In this document: one piece after another, positions 31,380 through 40,299 of the stretch
Layout of the letters: each line of letters opens with the position of its first letter
How positions within the stretch are numbered: the stretch's first letter is position 1
Assembly (NCBI GenBank): GCA_017983635.1
Contig: JAGOBA010000003.1
Location: forward strand, 186,001 to 250,000
Origin: Alphaproteobacteria bacterium
GTDB taxonomy: Bacteria; Pseudomonadota; Alphaproteobacteria; Micropepsales; Micropepsaceae
Length of the DNA stretch: 64,000 nucleotides
Direction: 5' to 3'
Notes under the pieces: model-generated
Databases searched by the model: none
Told to the model about the DNA's origin: nothing
The model's input: the letters and a program-made list of their open reading frames with translations, nothing else
Made by a program: the position numbers and the translations under genes

Positions 31380-32915
31380 TTACTTCACCTCCACGAACCG
31401 CTTCCGCAGTTCGAATTTCAGCACTTTGCCGGCGGGGTTGCGGGGGAGTGCGTCGACCGTTTCAAGGCGCGACGGCAGCTTGTAGCGCGCGAGGCGGTCG
31501 GTGCCCCAGGCGCGCAGTGCTTCCAGCGTTAGTGATTGGCCGGGCTTGAGGGCTGCGACGGCGACGACGGCTTCGCCCCACTTTTCGTCCGGTTGGCCGA
31601 AGACCGCGACCTCCGCGATCGCGGGGTGCGCGTAGAGAACGGCTTCGACTTCGGCCGGATAGACATTTTCGCCGCCGGTGATGACCATGTCCTTCACGCG
31701 GTCGCAAATGAAGAGAAAGCCGTCGGCGTCGAAGTAACCGACGTCGCCGGTGTGGAACCATCCGGCCGGATCGATGGCCGCGGCGGTTGCCTCGGGCTTG
31801 TTCCAATAGCCTTTCATGATGTTCGGGCCCTTGCACAGCACTTCGCCGCGCGCGCCCGGCTCGGTCAGGAACTTGCCGTCGTCACTCGCGAGCGCCAGTT
31901 CAATGAAGAAGCCCGGTTTGCCGGCAGAGCCAACCTTCGCGGCACCCCATTCGCTGGTCAGGAACGTCACCATCGGTGCGGTTTCGGTCAGGCCGTAGCC
32001 TTGATTGATCGGCAGTCCGCGCTTCGCATAGAGATGCAGCAGCGGTTCGGGCACCGGTGCGCCGCCGCAGACGATCATCTTCAGGCTCGACAGATCGGCG
32101 CTCGCGAAGGCCGGGTTCGCGCTCACCGCCAGCAGCATCGCAGGTACGGCGAACGCGCTCGTCACCTTGTACTTCATCACGTCTTCGATCCACTTCGCTG
32201 GGTCGAAGCCGCGGTGAAGCACGACCTCGGCGCCCTTCTGAAACGCGGCCAGCGTCGTGACGTTCAACCCGCCGATATGGAAGAGCGGCGCCACCACCAA
32301 GGTGATGTCGTTCTCGTAGGCGTCCATGGTCAGCAAGCTCATGCTGTTGTTCCACCAGATATTGCCGTGGGTCAGCATGGCGCCCTTTGGACGGCCGGTG
32401 GTGCCGGAGGTGTACATGATGACCGCCACCTCTTCGGCGTCGATCGGCACGGCGTTGGACAGCGGTTCGGTCTTGCCGACGAATGTAGCGAGCGAGGTCC
32501 AGTTCGGTGCATCAACGTCGGCCGAAAGATACTGCCGGCAGGGCAGCTTGGCGCGGATGCTGTCGATGACGCCGCGATGCGGGCTATCGGCGACGATGGT
32601 GTGAACGCCGGCGTCGTTGATGATGTAGTCGAGTTCGGGCCCAGTCAGGCGGAAGTTCAACGGCACGAAGATCGCGCCCAGCCGCGCCGCCGCGAACATC
32701 GTCTCGAAGAACGCCGGCTGATTGTAACCGATGAACGCCACGCGATCGCCGCGGCAGACACCGTGCGCTTTCAGCGCGGCGGCCAGCCGGTCAAAACGTT
32801 CCTGCAGCTCAGCATAGGTCGCGGTCTTGCCTTCGAAGGTCAGCGCCCGGCGATTGGGCGTGCGCCGGCTGCGTTGCAAGAACCAATTACCAAGGCTGAT
32901 GTCAGGTGCGGTCAT
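31380..32915 (-). CDS. Long-chain/aryl acyl-CoA synthetase (AMP-binding family)
   Basis: ATP-dependent acid:CoA ligase of 511 aa. The adenylation P-loop YTSGTTGRPKGAML (about 167-180), GYGLTETAP (about 301-309), the TGD motif in WFHTGDVGYFD (about 389-399) and the C-terminal catalytic Lys in RNPAGKVLKF (near 498-503) are all intact. Substrate not determined. It stands alone, convergent with the four-helix membrane gene. Confidence 0.92.
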   Translation of the reverse strand: MTAPDISLGNWFLQRSRRTPNRRALTFEGKTATYAELQERFDRLAAALKAHGVCRGDRVAFIGYNQPAFFETMFAAARLGAIFVPLNFRLTGPELDYIINDAGVHTIVADSPHRGVIDSIRAKLPCRQYLSADVDAPNWTSLATFVGKTEPLSNAVPIDAEEVAVIMYTSGTTGRPKGAMLTHGNIWWNNSMSLLTMDAYENDITLVVAPLFHIGGLNVTTLAAFQKGAEVVLHRGFDPAKWIEDVMKYKVTSAFAVPAMLLAVSANPAFASADLSSLKMIVCGGAPVPEPLLHLYAKRGLPINQGYGLTETAPMVTFLTSEWGAAKVGSAGKPGFFIELALASDDGKFLTEPGARGEVLCKGPNIMKGYWNKPEATAAAIDPAGWFHTGDVGYFDADGFLFICDRVKDMVITGGENVYPAEVEAVLYAHPAIAEVAVFGQPDEKWGEAVVAVAALKPGQSLTLEALRAWGTDRLARYKLPSRLETVDALPRNPAGKVLKFELRKRFVEVK

Positions 32916-33113
32916 GCGTGTTCCTCCAAGGCTGCTCTCGAGGCAGTGTTAGAGCCGTTAGTAGCACAAGACCGGGCGCGGTGGCGTTGCTCCTCCCGTG
33001 GAGCCCCGGCTTGCCAAGCACTCCAGATCGCCACAATTCCACACGAATTGTTGATCCAACTCGCGGCCCGGCCCACGTTCTAATGACCCTCAACAGCCAG
33101 GGGGTTTCAAGAC

Positions 33114-35162
33114 ATGCCGAAATCAATTCGCCTCAATCGCCGCCAGTTGATGGCCAAGGCAGCCGGCCTTGGGGCGGCGCTTGCGCTCCCCGGTGCGTCG
33201 GCAGCCAGCGCCACGAAGGCGCCGACTGAGCGTCGCGATTTGTTTCCGCAGGGTGTCGCGTCGGGCGATCCGGATTCGACCAGCGTGATTCTGTGGACGC
33301 GGCGCCCGCCTGATGTTGTCCGGTCGGATAGGCTCGTTGTTGAGGTGTCGAGCGATCCACGCTTTCAGAGCATTGTGGCGCGCGGGGTGTCGGCTGTTTC
33401 AGAGAGCACCGATTGGACGTGCCGGTTCTTGGCGGCACGTCTGCAGCCCGCGCGCGAGTATTGGTATCGCTTCATCGACGAGCACGGAAATGCGAGCCGC
33501 GTCGGGCGCACGCTGACTGCACCGGCTGAGAATGACGACCGGCCGGTTCGCTTTGCTTTTGTGAGTTGCCACGACGTGACGATCGGCGCGGGCAACGCCT
33601 ATCGGCGCATGAAGTACGAGGACGAACGGCGTCCACGCGAGGAACAGCTCGGCTTCGTGCTGCATCTCGGCGATTTCGTCTACGAGATGGTTTGGTATCC
33701 GGAGGAAACGCCCGGCGGCATTCTGCGCGGCCGGCGACTTCGCGACATGGTGCGCTATCCGCAGGGCGAGAAGATCGGCAAGTTCTATGTGCCGGCGAAC
33801 CTTGCCGACTATCGCGCGCTCTACCGCGGCTATCTCACGGACCCCGATTTGCAGGACGCGCGCGCGCATTGGCCGTTCGTCCCCGTGTGGGACAATCACG
33901 AGTTCTCCTGGCTAGGCTACCAGAGCCAACAGGTGTTCGGCGGTAAAGTCCGCCCGGCGCAGCGCGTCAAAGTCGCCGCGAGCCAGGCTTGGTACGAATA
34001 TCAGCCGGCACGCGTGCGCAAGCCGGGCTCGGGCGATGCCTTCGAGGCGCCCGCGGTTCAGGACGCACCGCTGACGACGCTGGATGAGCGCGGCTTGGGC
34101 TTGGAGCCGAACAACCTGACCGCGGTGAATGCACTCAAGATCTACCGCGCCTTCCGGTTCGGCAAGAACGTCGACATGATCCTGACCGACAACCGGTCGT
34201 ACGCGTCACCACCCGCCGACGGCAGCTCGCTTCCGGAGATCGGGTTCGACGCGATCCCTGAAGACGTCAACGAAATTCTCGACATGGGTCGCGCGTATAA
34301 CGGCGGTTCGCCTCCGGCAACGCTGCGGATCGGCAATGCCGACGTCGCAAACACGCAGAAGGATGCGCCGCCGCAAGGCTATCTCGGTTTGGAGCAGCTT
34401 GCCTGGTTCAAGCATCGCCTGCGCAACGCGAAGGCGCCGTGGAAGATCTGGGGCCATTCGTTCGGAACGCTCAGCTGGCGCATCGATCCTCAGAACGCGC
34501 CGGCGCCGCATAGAAAGGATTGGCCGAGCAACGGATACGGCGTCCAAAACGGCGGCAACGTCGTCGAGCATTCGGACATCTTCGGGATGTTGCAGAAAGA
34601 AGGCATCACGGGGCTCGCGATCGTGGCCGGCGACAAACACTCGTTCTGGGCGGGCTATCCCAGCAACACGCTGCCACCGCGCCCCTTCGAGCCCGTCGGC
34701 GTCGAGTTCGTCACGGGCTCGATCACCGCGCAGGGAGCGGCCGAGGTGCAGGAACTGACAATGAAGAAAGACAAGCCGTTGCGCGCGCTCTACATCCACG
34801 ACAAGCCGGATGGGTCGATGGAGAGCACGTACGGCATGACCTTGCTACACGGCGTGAAGTCGTCGCTGACGCTCGCAGAAACGCACGACCCGGCGCGCGC
34901 GCGGGCTGTGCGCAACCCGGACGTCTCGCCTCATTTGAAGTTCGTCGACTTCGGCGGGCATGGCTACGCGACGGTTACCGCGTCGCCGCAAGAACTTGTG
35001 ACGGAGTTCGTGTGCATCCCGCGTCCGCTCGAGCGCAGCGCCACCGACGACGGCGGGCCGCTCGTCTATCGCGTGCGGCACCGTGTGCACCTCTGGCACC
35101 CCGGCCAACGGCCGCAGCTTGTGCAGGAGGTCGTCGAGGGCGATCCGGGACTTGCGATCTAA
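33114..35162 (+). CDS. phoD: PhoD-like alkaline phosphatase / phosphodiesterase, Tat-exported
   Basis: Periplasmic metallophosphatase of the PhoD family, 682 aa, releasing phosphate from organic phosphates. A Tat-like signal (NRRQLMAKAAGLGAALALPG) starts the protein, followed by the N-terminal beta domain (about 40-145). The catalytic domain has FVSCHD, LHLGDFVYE, WDNHEFSW and GDKHSFWAGY metal-binding segments. It is longer than classical PhoD because of a C-terminal extension. It stands alone; a Pho box is not evident in the 200-bp region upstream. Confidence 0.9.
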   Translation: MPKSIRLNRRQLMAKAAGLGAALALPGASAASATKAPTERRDLFPQGVASGDPDSTSVILWTRRPPDVVRSDRLVVEVSSDPRFQSIVARGVSAVSESTDWTCRFLAARLQPAREYWYRFIDEHGNASRVGRTLTAPAENDDRPVRFAFVSCHDVTIGAGNAYRRMKYEDERRPREEQLGFVLHLGDFVYEMVWYPEETPGGILRGRRLRDMVRYPQGEKIGKFYVPANLADYRALYRGYLTDPDLQDARAHWPFVPVWDNHEFSWLGYQSQQVFGGKVRPAQRVKVAASQAWYEYQPARVRKPGSGDAFEAPAVQDAPLTTLDERGLGLEPNNLTAVNALKIYRAFRFGKNVDMILTDNRSYASPPADGSSLPEIGFDAIPEDVNEILDMGRAYNGGSPPATLRIGNADVANTQKDAPPQGYLGLEQLAWFKHRLRNAKAPWKIWGHSFGTLSWRIDPQNAPAPHRKDWPSNGYGVQNGGNVVEHSDIFGMLQKEGITGLAIVAGDKHSFWAGYPSNTLPPRPFEPVGVEFVTGSITAQGAAEVQELTMKKDKPLRALYIHDKPDGSMESTYGMTLLHGVKSSLTLAETHDPARARAVRNPDVSPHLKFVDFGGHGYATVTASPQELVTEFVCIPRPLERSATDDGGPLVYRVRHRVHLWHPGQRPQLVQEVVEGDPGLAI

Positions 35163-35192
35163 CTCGATGAGTCGCGGCGATCGTATTCGCCC

Positions 35193-35426
35193 TCAGTCAT
35201 CCCACGACGGCCGTTCGGTGAGGTATTCGCAGCTGTAGTCGGCATCCTCCTCGTTCGGCGGCAGGACGGCCTCACATTGTGCTTGGCTTTCGAACGGTCC
35301 TCTCCAGACGAAGGGGCCGACGATCGTGTCGGCGACTTGGTACCAACCCGGTGTCGTCCAGACGGGCGCGGCGGCGGCTGCACCGGCGAACGTCAGCAGC
35401 AGGACCATGGCGACGAGCTTGCGCAT
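35193..35426 (-). CDS. Small secreted hypothetical protein (77 aa)
   Basis: A signal peptide (1-19, AGAAAAA-PV) and a 58-residue mature part rich in Trp/Tyr/acidic residues: WTTPGWYQVADTIVGPFVW, then two Cys (AQCEAVLP and DYSCEY) likely disulphide-bonded. No known family. Convergent with phoD. Confidence 0.68.
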   Translation of the reverse strand: MRKLVAMVLLLTFAGAAAAAPVWTTPGWYQVADTIVGPFVWRGPFESQAQCEAVLPPNEEDADYSCEYLTERPSWDD

Positions 35427-35553
35427 CCCGAGAGGGTATCAGAGCGGTGGCGGGCTTGTCGAACGCACCCGGGATTGGGCCGGGTTTAGGCGGCATTGCC
35501 CTCCCTCATCGCGCCGCGATAGAGCTACGTTCACCAAACGAGAGTCAACGGCA

Positions 35554-36000
35554 ATGAAAACAGCAATCATGTTCGGTTTGTGTGGCGCGCTGGCGATTCT
35601 GCCGGCGGCCGGTGCCGACGCGTTCTCAGCAAGCGACAAAGCCGCGATCTTCAAGGCGGCCGGGTTTAAATCGAAGGGCGGCACATATGTTCGCTGCGAG
35701 GACGACGCGCCCTCATACATGGCGGGCTTCATCGAAGCCGACGATCTGAACGGCGACGGCACAATCGAGGCCTTCGTGCGCGAGAGCAGTTCGTTCTGCT
35801 ACGGCCATACGGCCGAAGCGTTCGTACTGGTCGGCAAGAACGCTAAGGGCGCGTGGACGATCTTGCTCGATGAGGTCGGCATGGCAGTCGTGCTTGAAAC
35901 GAAGGCGAAGAACGGCTGGAAGGACATCGAGGTCGGCGGCCCGGGTGCCGGTCCGTTTCCGAAGTTTCGCTACAACGGTGCGAAGTACGTGAGGAAGTGA
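35554..36000 (+). CDS. Secreted hypothetical protein (148 aa) with a Ca-loop-like stretch
   Basis: A signal peptide (1-24) followed by a small domain. The segment EADDLNGDGTIEAFVRESS resembles FG-GAP/EF-hand-like DxNxDG calcium loops, and the region near CYGHTAEAFVLVG is plausible beta structure. Function unknown. I started at MKTAIMFG because it begins the signal peptide; the longer frame lacks one. Confidence 0.68.
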   Translation: MKTAIMFGLCGALAILPAAGADAFSASDKAAIFKAAGFKSKGGTYVRCEDDAPSYMAGFIEADDLNGDGTIEAFVRESSSFCYGHTAEAFVLVGKNAKGAWTILLDEVGMAVVLETKAKNGWKDIEVGGPGAGPFPKFRYNGAKYVRK

Positions 36001-36022
36001 CGCGCGGCCGAGGTGGCGACCG

Positions 36023-36490
36023 GTGCTTTTCTACCTAGCTCAGAATTGCGCGGCGACGTTGGCGGAAGGGCTTGCGGAGTACTATGCCGCACATCCTTTC
36101 TTGAAGCGGGGCGATGCACTCTCTCCCGCGGCGCAGACGTTTTTCCGGTGCCACGATACGGTACACGTGGTGTACGGGTGCGATACGTCCCTGCCCCACG
36201 AGGCGATTGTGAAGCTCTCGAGCTTCTTCGGCACCACGGAGGGGCTTCGCGTTATGCGCGGCTACCGGCTCTACGAATCCCTCGACATCTACCGGCAGCT
36301 CAGCGCGGCCGATATCATGCATACGATCGCGGCCGCTCCCTTCATCGTTCCGCGCACGATTTGGCGCTGCGCCCGGCAACGGCGGCGTTGGCCGTGGGAC
36401 TCCTTCGACGCGTTCCTCGCCACGCCGCTGCGCGAACTCCGCGCCGACTTTGGAATACGGGTGGCAACGACTGCCGGCCGGTCGAACTAG
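36023..36490 (+). CDS. Coq4-like protein with HDxxH-x11-E motif (155 aa)
   Basis: A 155-residue protein with RCHDTVHVVYGCDTSLPHE, which contains HDxxH followed exactly 11 residues later by Glu. This is the zinc-binding signature of Coq4, a ubiquinone-biosynthesis protein in eukaryotes and some bacteria. The rest (YYAAHPFLKRGD, VMRGYRLYESLDIYRQL) is helical and not clearly Coq4. It starts with GTG after a GAGGTGG ribosome site, and its end overlaps the convergent ntrX by 4 bp. A ubiquinone link is inference. Confidence 0.6.
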   Translation: MLFYLAQNCAATLAEGLAEYYAAHPFLKRGDALSPAAQTFFRCHDTVHVVYGCDTSLPHEAIVKLSSFFGTTEGLRVMRGYRLYESLDIYRQLSAADIMHTIAAAPFIVPRTIWRCARQRRRWPWDSFDAFLATPLRELRADFGIRVATTAGRSN

Positions 36491-37914
36491 CCAATCATAT
36501 CGTCGCCGCGGCCGCCGGTGTTGATGCCTAGCGACTTCAGTTTGCGGTGGAGAGCGCTTCTCTCCATGCCGATGAAGGCTGCCGTGCGGGAGATGTTGCC
36601 GCCGAAGCGGTTGATTTGGGCAAGGAGATATTCCTTCTCGAACATCTCGCGCGCGTCGCGCAGCGGAAGCGCAATGATGCGTTCGCTGCCGGCGCCTTGA
36701 CTGACCGCGGGCGTCGAGTTGCCGACGTCGGCGGGGAGCATATCGGCGGTGATCGTCGCCTCAGGGTCGTCTGCGGCCAAGATCATGAGGCGTTCGACGT
36801 TGTTGCGGAGCTGGCGGATGTTGCCCGGCCAGTTGTGCGCTTGCAGCGCGGCCATCGCGTCGTCACCGACTTTGCGCGGCTGCAGGCCGGTGGCGGCAGC
36901 GATGCGCTGCATAAAATGTTCGATCAGGTTTGGGATGTCTTCTCGGCGTTCGACGAGGGCCGGGACCTTCACGCTCACCACGTTCAGGCGGTGATAAAGA
37001 TCTTCGCGCAGGCGGCCGTCTTGAATCTCGGTGCGCGGGTCGGTCGAGCACGATGAGATCACACGCACGTCGACCTGCACTCGCGCGGCGCCGCCGACGC
37101 GCTGGAAGTTTTGTTCGACCAGCACGCGCAGAATCTTGCTTTGGGTTTCGGTCGGCATGTCGGCGATTTCGTCCAGGAACAGCGTGCCGCCATGGGCCTG
37201 TTCGAACAGGCCGACCTTGCGGCCGCCCTCCCCGCCCGCGGATTCAACGCCGAAGAGTTCGATCTCCATGCGCTCGGGCTGAATTGTGGCGCAGTTGATG
37301 GTGATGAACGGGCTTTTTTGGCGACGCGATTTGGCGTGCAACAGGCGCGCGACAACTTCCTTGCCGGAGCCCGGGCCGCCGGTGATGAGAACGCGGCTGT
37401 TCGTGGGGGCGATCTTTTCCAGAAGCTGGCGCAGCTGGCTGATCGCATGGCTTTGGCCGACGAGGTCGAAGTCGTCCCAGAGGCGGTCTCTTAGGGATTC
37501 GTTTTCTTTTCGAAGACGTTGCGCCTCCAGGGCGCGTTCGACCGTCAGCAAAATGCGGTCCGCTTTGAAGGGCTTTTCGACGAAGTCGTACGCGCCCTTC
37601 CTGATTGCCGTGACAGCCGTCTCGATGTTGCCGTGGCCGCTGATCACCAGAACCGGCAGATCGGGATGCTCCTTCTTGATTTCGTCCAGGACCTGAAGGC
37701 CGTCAAGACGGCTGCCCTGAAGCCAGATGTCGAGGATGACGAGTGCGGGCCGGCGCGAGCGGATCTCGCGCAAGGCGCCGTCGCTGTCGCCGGCGAGGCG
37801 GGTGTTGTAGCCCTCGTCGGAGAGGATGCCGGCAACGAGTTCACGGATGTCCGCTTCGTCGTCTACGATCAAAATATCAAGCGCTTGCAGCGCGCCGTTC
37901 TTGCTCATTGTCAT
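36487..37914 (-). CDS. ntrX: NtrX response regulator (AAA+ family, degenerate sigma-54 contact)
   Basis: Cognate regulator of NtrY, linked to nitrogen metabolism, redox and envelope control. Receiver domain (residues 10-125) with the phospho-acceptor Asp in LVILDIWL, an AAA+ domain with Walker A GGPGSGKE near 180 and LFLDEIADMP (Walker B), and a C-terminal Fis-type HTH (NISRTAAFIGMERSALHRKLKSL). The GAFTGA loop needed for sigma-54 contact is missing: after ELFG comes VESAGGEGGRKVG. It probably acts with sigma-70 or as a repressor. Its ATG overlaps the ntrY stop (ATGA). Confidence 0.94.
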   Translation of the reverse strand: MTMSKNGALQALDILIVDDEADIRELVAGILSDEGYNTRLAGDSDGALREIRSRRPALVILDIWLQGSRLDGLQVLDEIKKEHPDLPVLVISGHGNIETAVTAIRKGAYDFVEKPFKADRILLTVERALEAQRLRKENESLRDRLWDDFDLVGQSHAISQLRQLLEKIAPTNSRVLITGGPGSGKEVVARLLHAKSRRQKSPFITINCATIQPERMEIELFGVESAGGEGGRKVGLFEQAHGGTLFLDEIADMPTETQSKILRVLVEQNFQRVGGAARVQVDVRVISSCSTDPRTEIQDGRLREDLYHRLNVVSVKVPALVERREDIPNLIEHFMQRIAAATGLQPRKVGDDAMAALQAHNWPGNIRQLRNNVERLMILAADDPEATITADMLPADVGNSTPAVSQGAGSERIIALPLRDAREMFEKEYLLAQINRFGGNISRTAAFIGMERSALHRKLKSLGINTGGRGDDMIG

Positions 37915-40172
37915 TCACCTGCGAGTTTGACCGCGCTGATGTGGCGCGGAAAGGTCAGCCTGACCAGGGCGCCGCTTTCGCGGGTCGCTCCGGTCTCATC
38001 CTTAGGTGGCGCGTCGTCGAGAACGAGCGCGCCCTTATGGTCCTCCATAATCTTCTTCACGATCGCCAGGCCGAGGCCCGTGCCCTTGACGCGTTTCGTC
38101 ACGTAGGGTTCGGTCAGGCGGTTGCGGTCTTCCTTAGGTAAGCCGACGCCGTTGTCGACGATTTCGATCGAGACTCGGGCCGCGTCTTGAAGCAAACGAA
38201 TCTCGATCCGTCCACCTTCCGAAAGTTGTTGTTCCTCGTCGCCCTCGCGGCCGAATTTGGCGCGCACGGCCTCGCCCGCGTTCTTGAGAACGTTCGTCAG
38301 TGCTTGGCTGACCAGACGGCCGTCGCATTCGACATGCGTGGGCTCATCGGGTGTCAGCAGCGCGAAGGTGATCTGCGGCAAGGCCACACGCTGCAGGAAG
38401 ACCGCATGGCGGATCAGTTCGCCGATATCCTCATCCCGCATGACCGGTTGCGGCATACGCGCGAAGGAGGAGAATTCGTCGACCATGCGACCGATGTCGC
38501 CGACCTGGCGGATGATCGTCTGCGTGCATTGCTCGAAGACATCCGGATCGGTGGTGATCTCTTTCTTGTACTTGCGGCGCAGGCGCTCGGCGGAGAGCTG
38601 AATGGGGGTGAGCGGGTTCTTGATCTCGTGCGCGATGCGGCGCGCGACGTCGGCCCAGGCAGACGTACGCTGCGCCATGATGAGGTCGGTGATGTCGTCG
38701 AAGGTGACGACATAACCGCGCTCGTCCTCGCTGGCGCGTTCGCGCGTGACGGTGACGGTCAGGTTGCGGGTCTTGCCGCCGCGGGTGATGTCGATCTGGC
38801 CCTGCACGCGAGGTTCGATGCCGTTGATCGCTTGGTGAACGAGGTCGGCGACCTCGGGCACGACTTGGCCAAGGTCGTGGCCGACGACGTCGTCGCGGCT
38901 GGCGCTGAGCAACGTGAGCGCCGAGCGGTTGAGAACGTCGGCTTTGCCCTGCCCGTCCAGACCGACAACCCCGGCGGAAACGCCCGAGAGCACGGCTTCG
39001 GTGAAGTTCCGGCGTTGCTCGGCGAGGCGATGCGACTCAACCAGTTCGTTGCGCTGGCTCTGCAGCTGCGAGGTCATGCGATTGAAGGCGCGGCCCAAAG
39101 AGGCCAACTCGTCATCGTCGTCGGCAAGCATCACGCGCGCGGCGAGATCGCCCTCCGACACGCGCTCGGCAGCACCGATCAGGCGGCCGATGGGGGTCAC
39201 CAGGCGGTTCGCGACGCCTAGGCCGATCCAGATGGCGGCAAAGAGAATGAGGAAGGCGACAATGCCGTACATGAGCACGAACGTCGCCTGCACGTCGTCG
39301 CGGTCGCGTTGGAGCTTGTTGTAGTTTGCGGCCGCCTCTTGCGTGCTGAGTTGATACTCGAGCACTTCCTTGTTCACGTCGCGCACCGTGACCAGAAAGA
39401 GATTTCCGGCGGGGTCGAGACGAGAGACGGCGCGGGCGCCTTCAGGTGAGATCGTCACAACCGGATCGCCAGACCCCGAGCCTTCCTTTTCTTCCTGGGT
39501 TGGCGGGTCGACGGCAATGACCATCAGTCTTGCGCTTGAGACTTCCTTGCCGGCCGCATCGAAGATCGAGGCACCGGGCAACTGCCGCGCGCGAATCTGG
39601 CGGGTCAAAAATTCATCGAATTTGAGCGGGTCCGTTTCCGATCCGAGTATTCCAAACGAGCTGCCGAAATCGAACGCCATCGCGAGCGTATCGGATTGAG
39701 CGATCTTCTTCTGGTCGCGCTGATAAGCCTCGGCCATCGCGATCGAGTTGTCGACGACGGAGCGAACGCCGCCGCTGAACCAGGCTTCCATCGCGAGGTT
39801 GATGGTGACGGCAGCAGCACCGGCGGTGAGCACGACCGGGATTACGGCGATCAAGCTGAAGATGCTGACGAGACGGCCGTGGAGCCGTGAACCAGCGCTT
39901 GAGCGGCGCGCCATCCACATCTGCACCAAGCGTCCGATGACGAGTGCCGCCAACGCGAGCAGAAAGAACGCGTCGATGATGATGAGATAGAGTTGGACCC
40001 CCGGCGCCGTTGGCTCGATCGGTGTCGAGCCGGTCAGAATGAGATAGGTGACAACGACAGCCACCAATGATGCGGCGAGAAGGACGTAGGAGAGCGTCGA
40101 GGTCCGCGCGACACGGAACAGGTTTCGCTGCAGCCAGTCTTGGCCTTGCTCGGGTGCCGCGGAGAGGGTCAT
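37911..40172 (-). CDS. ntrY: NtrY sensor histidine kinase
   Basis: A 753-residue membrane kinase: several N-terminal TM helices (about 25-115 and near 300-320) around a periplasmic/sensor region, a HAMP domain (about 325-380), a PAS domain (about 390-490), the HisKA dimerisation helix with the phospho-acceptor His in AHEIKNPLTPIQLSAERL, and an HATPase domain with N box (LTNVLKNAGEAV), G1 (DNGVGLP) and GTGLGLAIVKK. It phosphorylates NtrX. It is separated from ntrC by 127 bp containing a sigma-54-like motif. Confidence 0.95.
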   Translation of the reverse strand: MTLSAAPEQGQDWLQRNLFRVARTSTLSYVLLAASLVAVVVTYLILTGSTPIEPTAPGVQLYLIIIDAFFLLALAALVIGRLVQMWMARRSSAGSRLHGRLVSIFSLIAVIPVVLTAGAAAVTINLAMEAWFSGGVRSVVDNSIAMAEAYQRDQKKIAQSDTLAMAFDFGSSFGILGSETDPLKFDEFLTRQIRARQLPGASIFDAAGKEVSSARLMVIAVDPPTQEEKEGSGSGDPVVTISPEGARAVSRLDPAGNLFLVTVRDVNKEVLEYQLSTQEAAANYNKLQRDRDDVQATFVLMYGIVAFLILFAAIWIGLGVANRLVTPIGRLIGAAERVSEGDLAARVMLADDDDELASLGRAFNRMTSQLQSQRNELVESHRLAEQRRNFTEAVLSGVSAGVVGLDGQGKADVLNRSALTLLSASRDDVVGHDLGQVVPEVADLVHQAINGIEPRVQGQIDITRGGKTRNLTVTVTRERASEDERGYVVTFDDITDLIMAQRTSAWADVARRIAHEIKNPLTPIQLSAERLRRKYKKEITTDPDVFEQCTQTIIRQVGDIGRMVDEFSSFARMPQPVMRDEDIGELIRHAVFLQRVALPQITFALLTPDEPTHVECDGRLVSQALTNVLKNAGEAVRAKFGREGDEEQQLSEGGRIEIRLLQDAARVSIEIVDNGVGLPKEDRNRLTEPYVTKRVKGTGLGLAIVKKIMEDHKGALVLDDAPPKDETGATRESGALVRLTFPRHISAVKLAGE

Positions 40173-40235
40173 GCGTGGGGGCTCGACCTACCCTGTGTGA
40201 GAAATCTGCAACGTAGGGTTTCAGCAACACGATAG

Positions 40236-40251
40236 TGCTATTCGGGTGCCA
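40236..40251 (-). promoter_or_regulatory. Sigma-54-like -24/-12 promoter motif before ntrY
   Basis: On the minus strand TGGCAC-N5-TAGCA matches the sigma-54 consensus TGGCAC-N5-TTGCA with one substitution in the -12 element. It lies about 65 bp before the ntrY start, in the ntrC-ntrY gap. An activator (such as NtrC) would be needed, yet NtrC here has a P in the sigma-54 contact loop. Confidence 0.4.
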
Positions 40252-40299
40252 ATGTACCCGACCAACTACAGTGTTGCCGATTTTAGTTGCGCTGATACA

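Noticed and set aside
31536-33083. Plus-strand frame of about 515 codons opposite the acyl-CoA synthetase
   Set aside because: The minus strand carries intact AMP-binding motifs over the full length, so the opposite frame is a GC-skew artefact.
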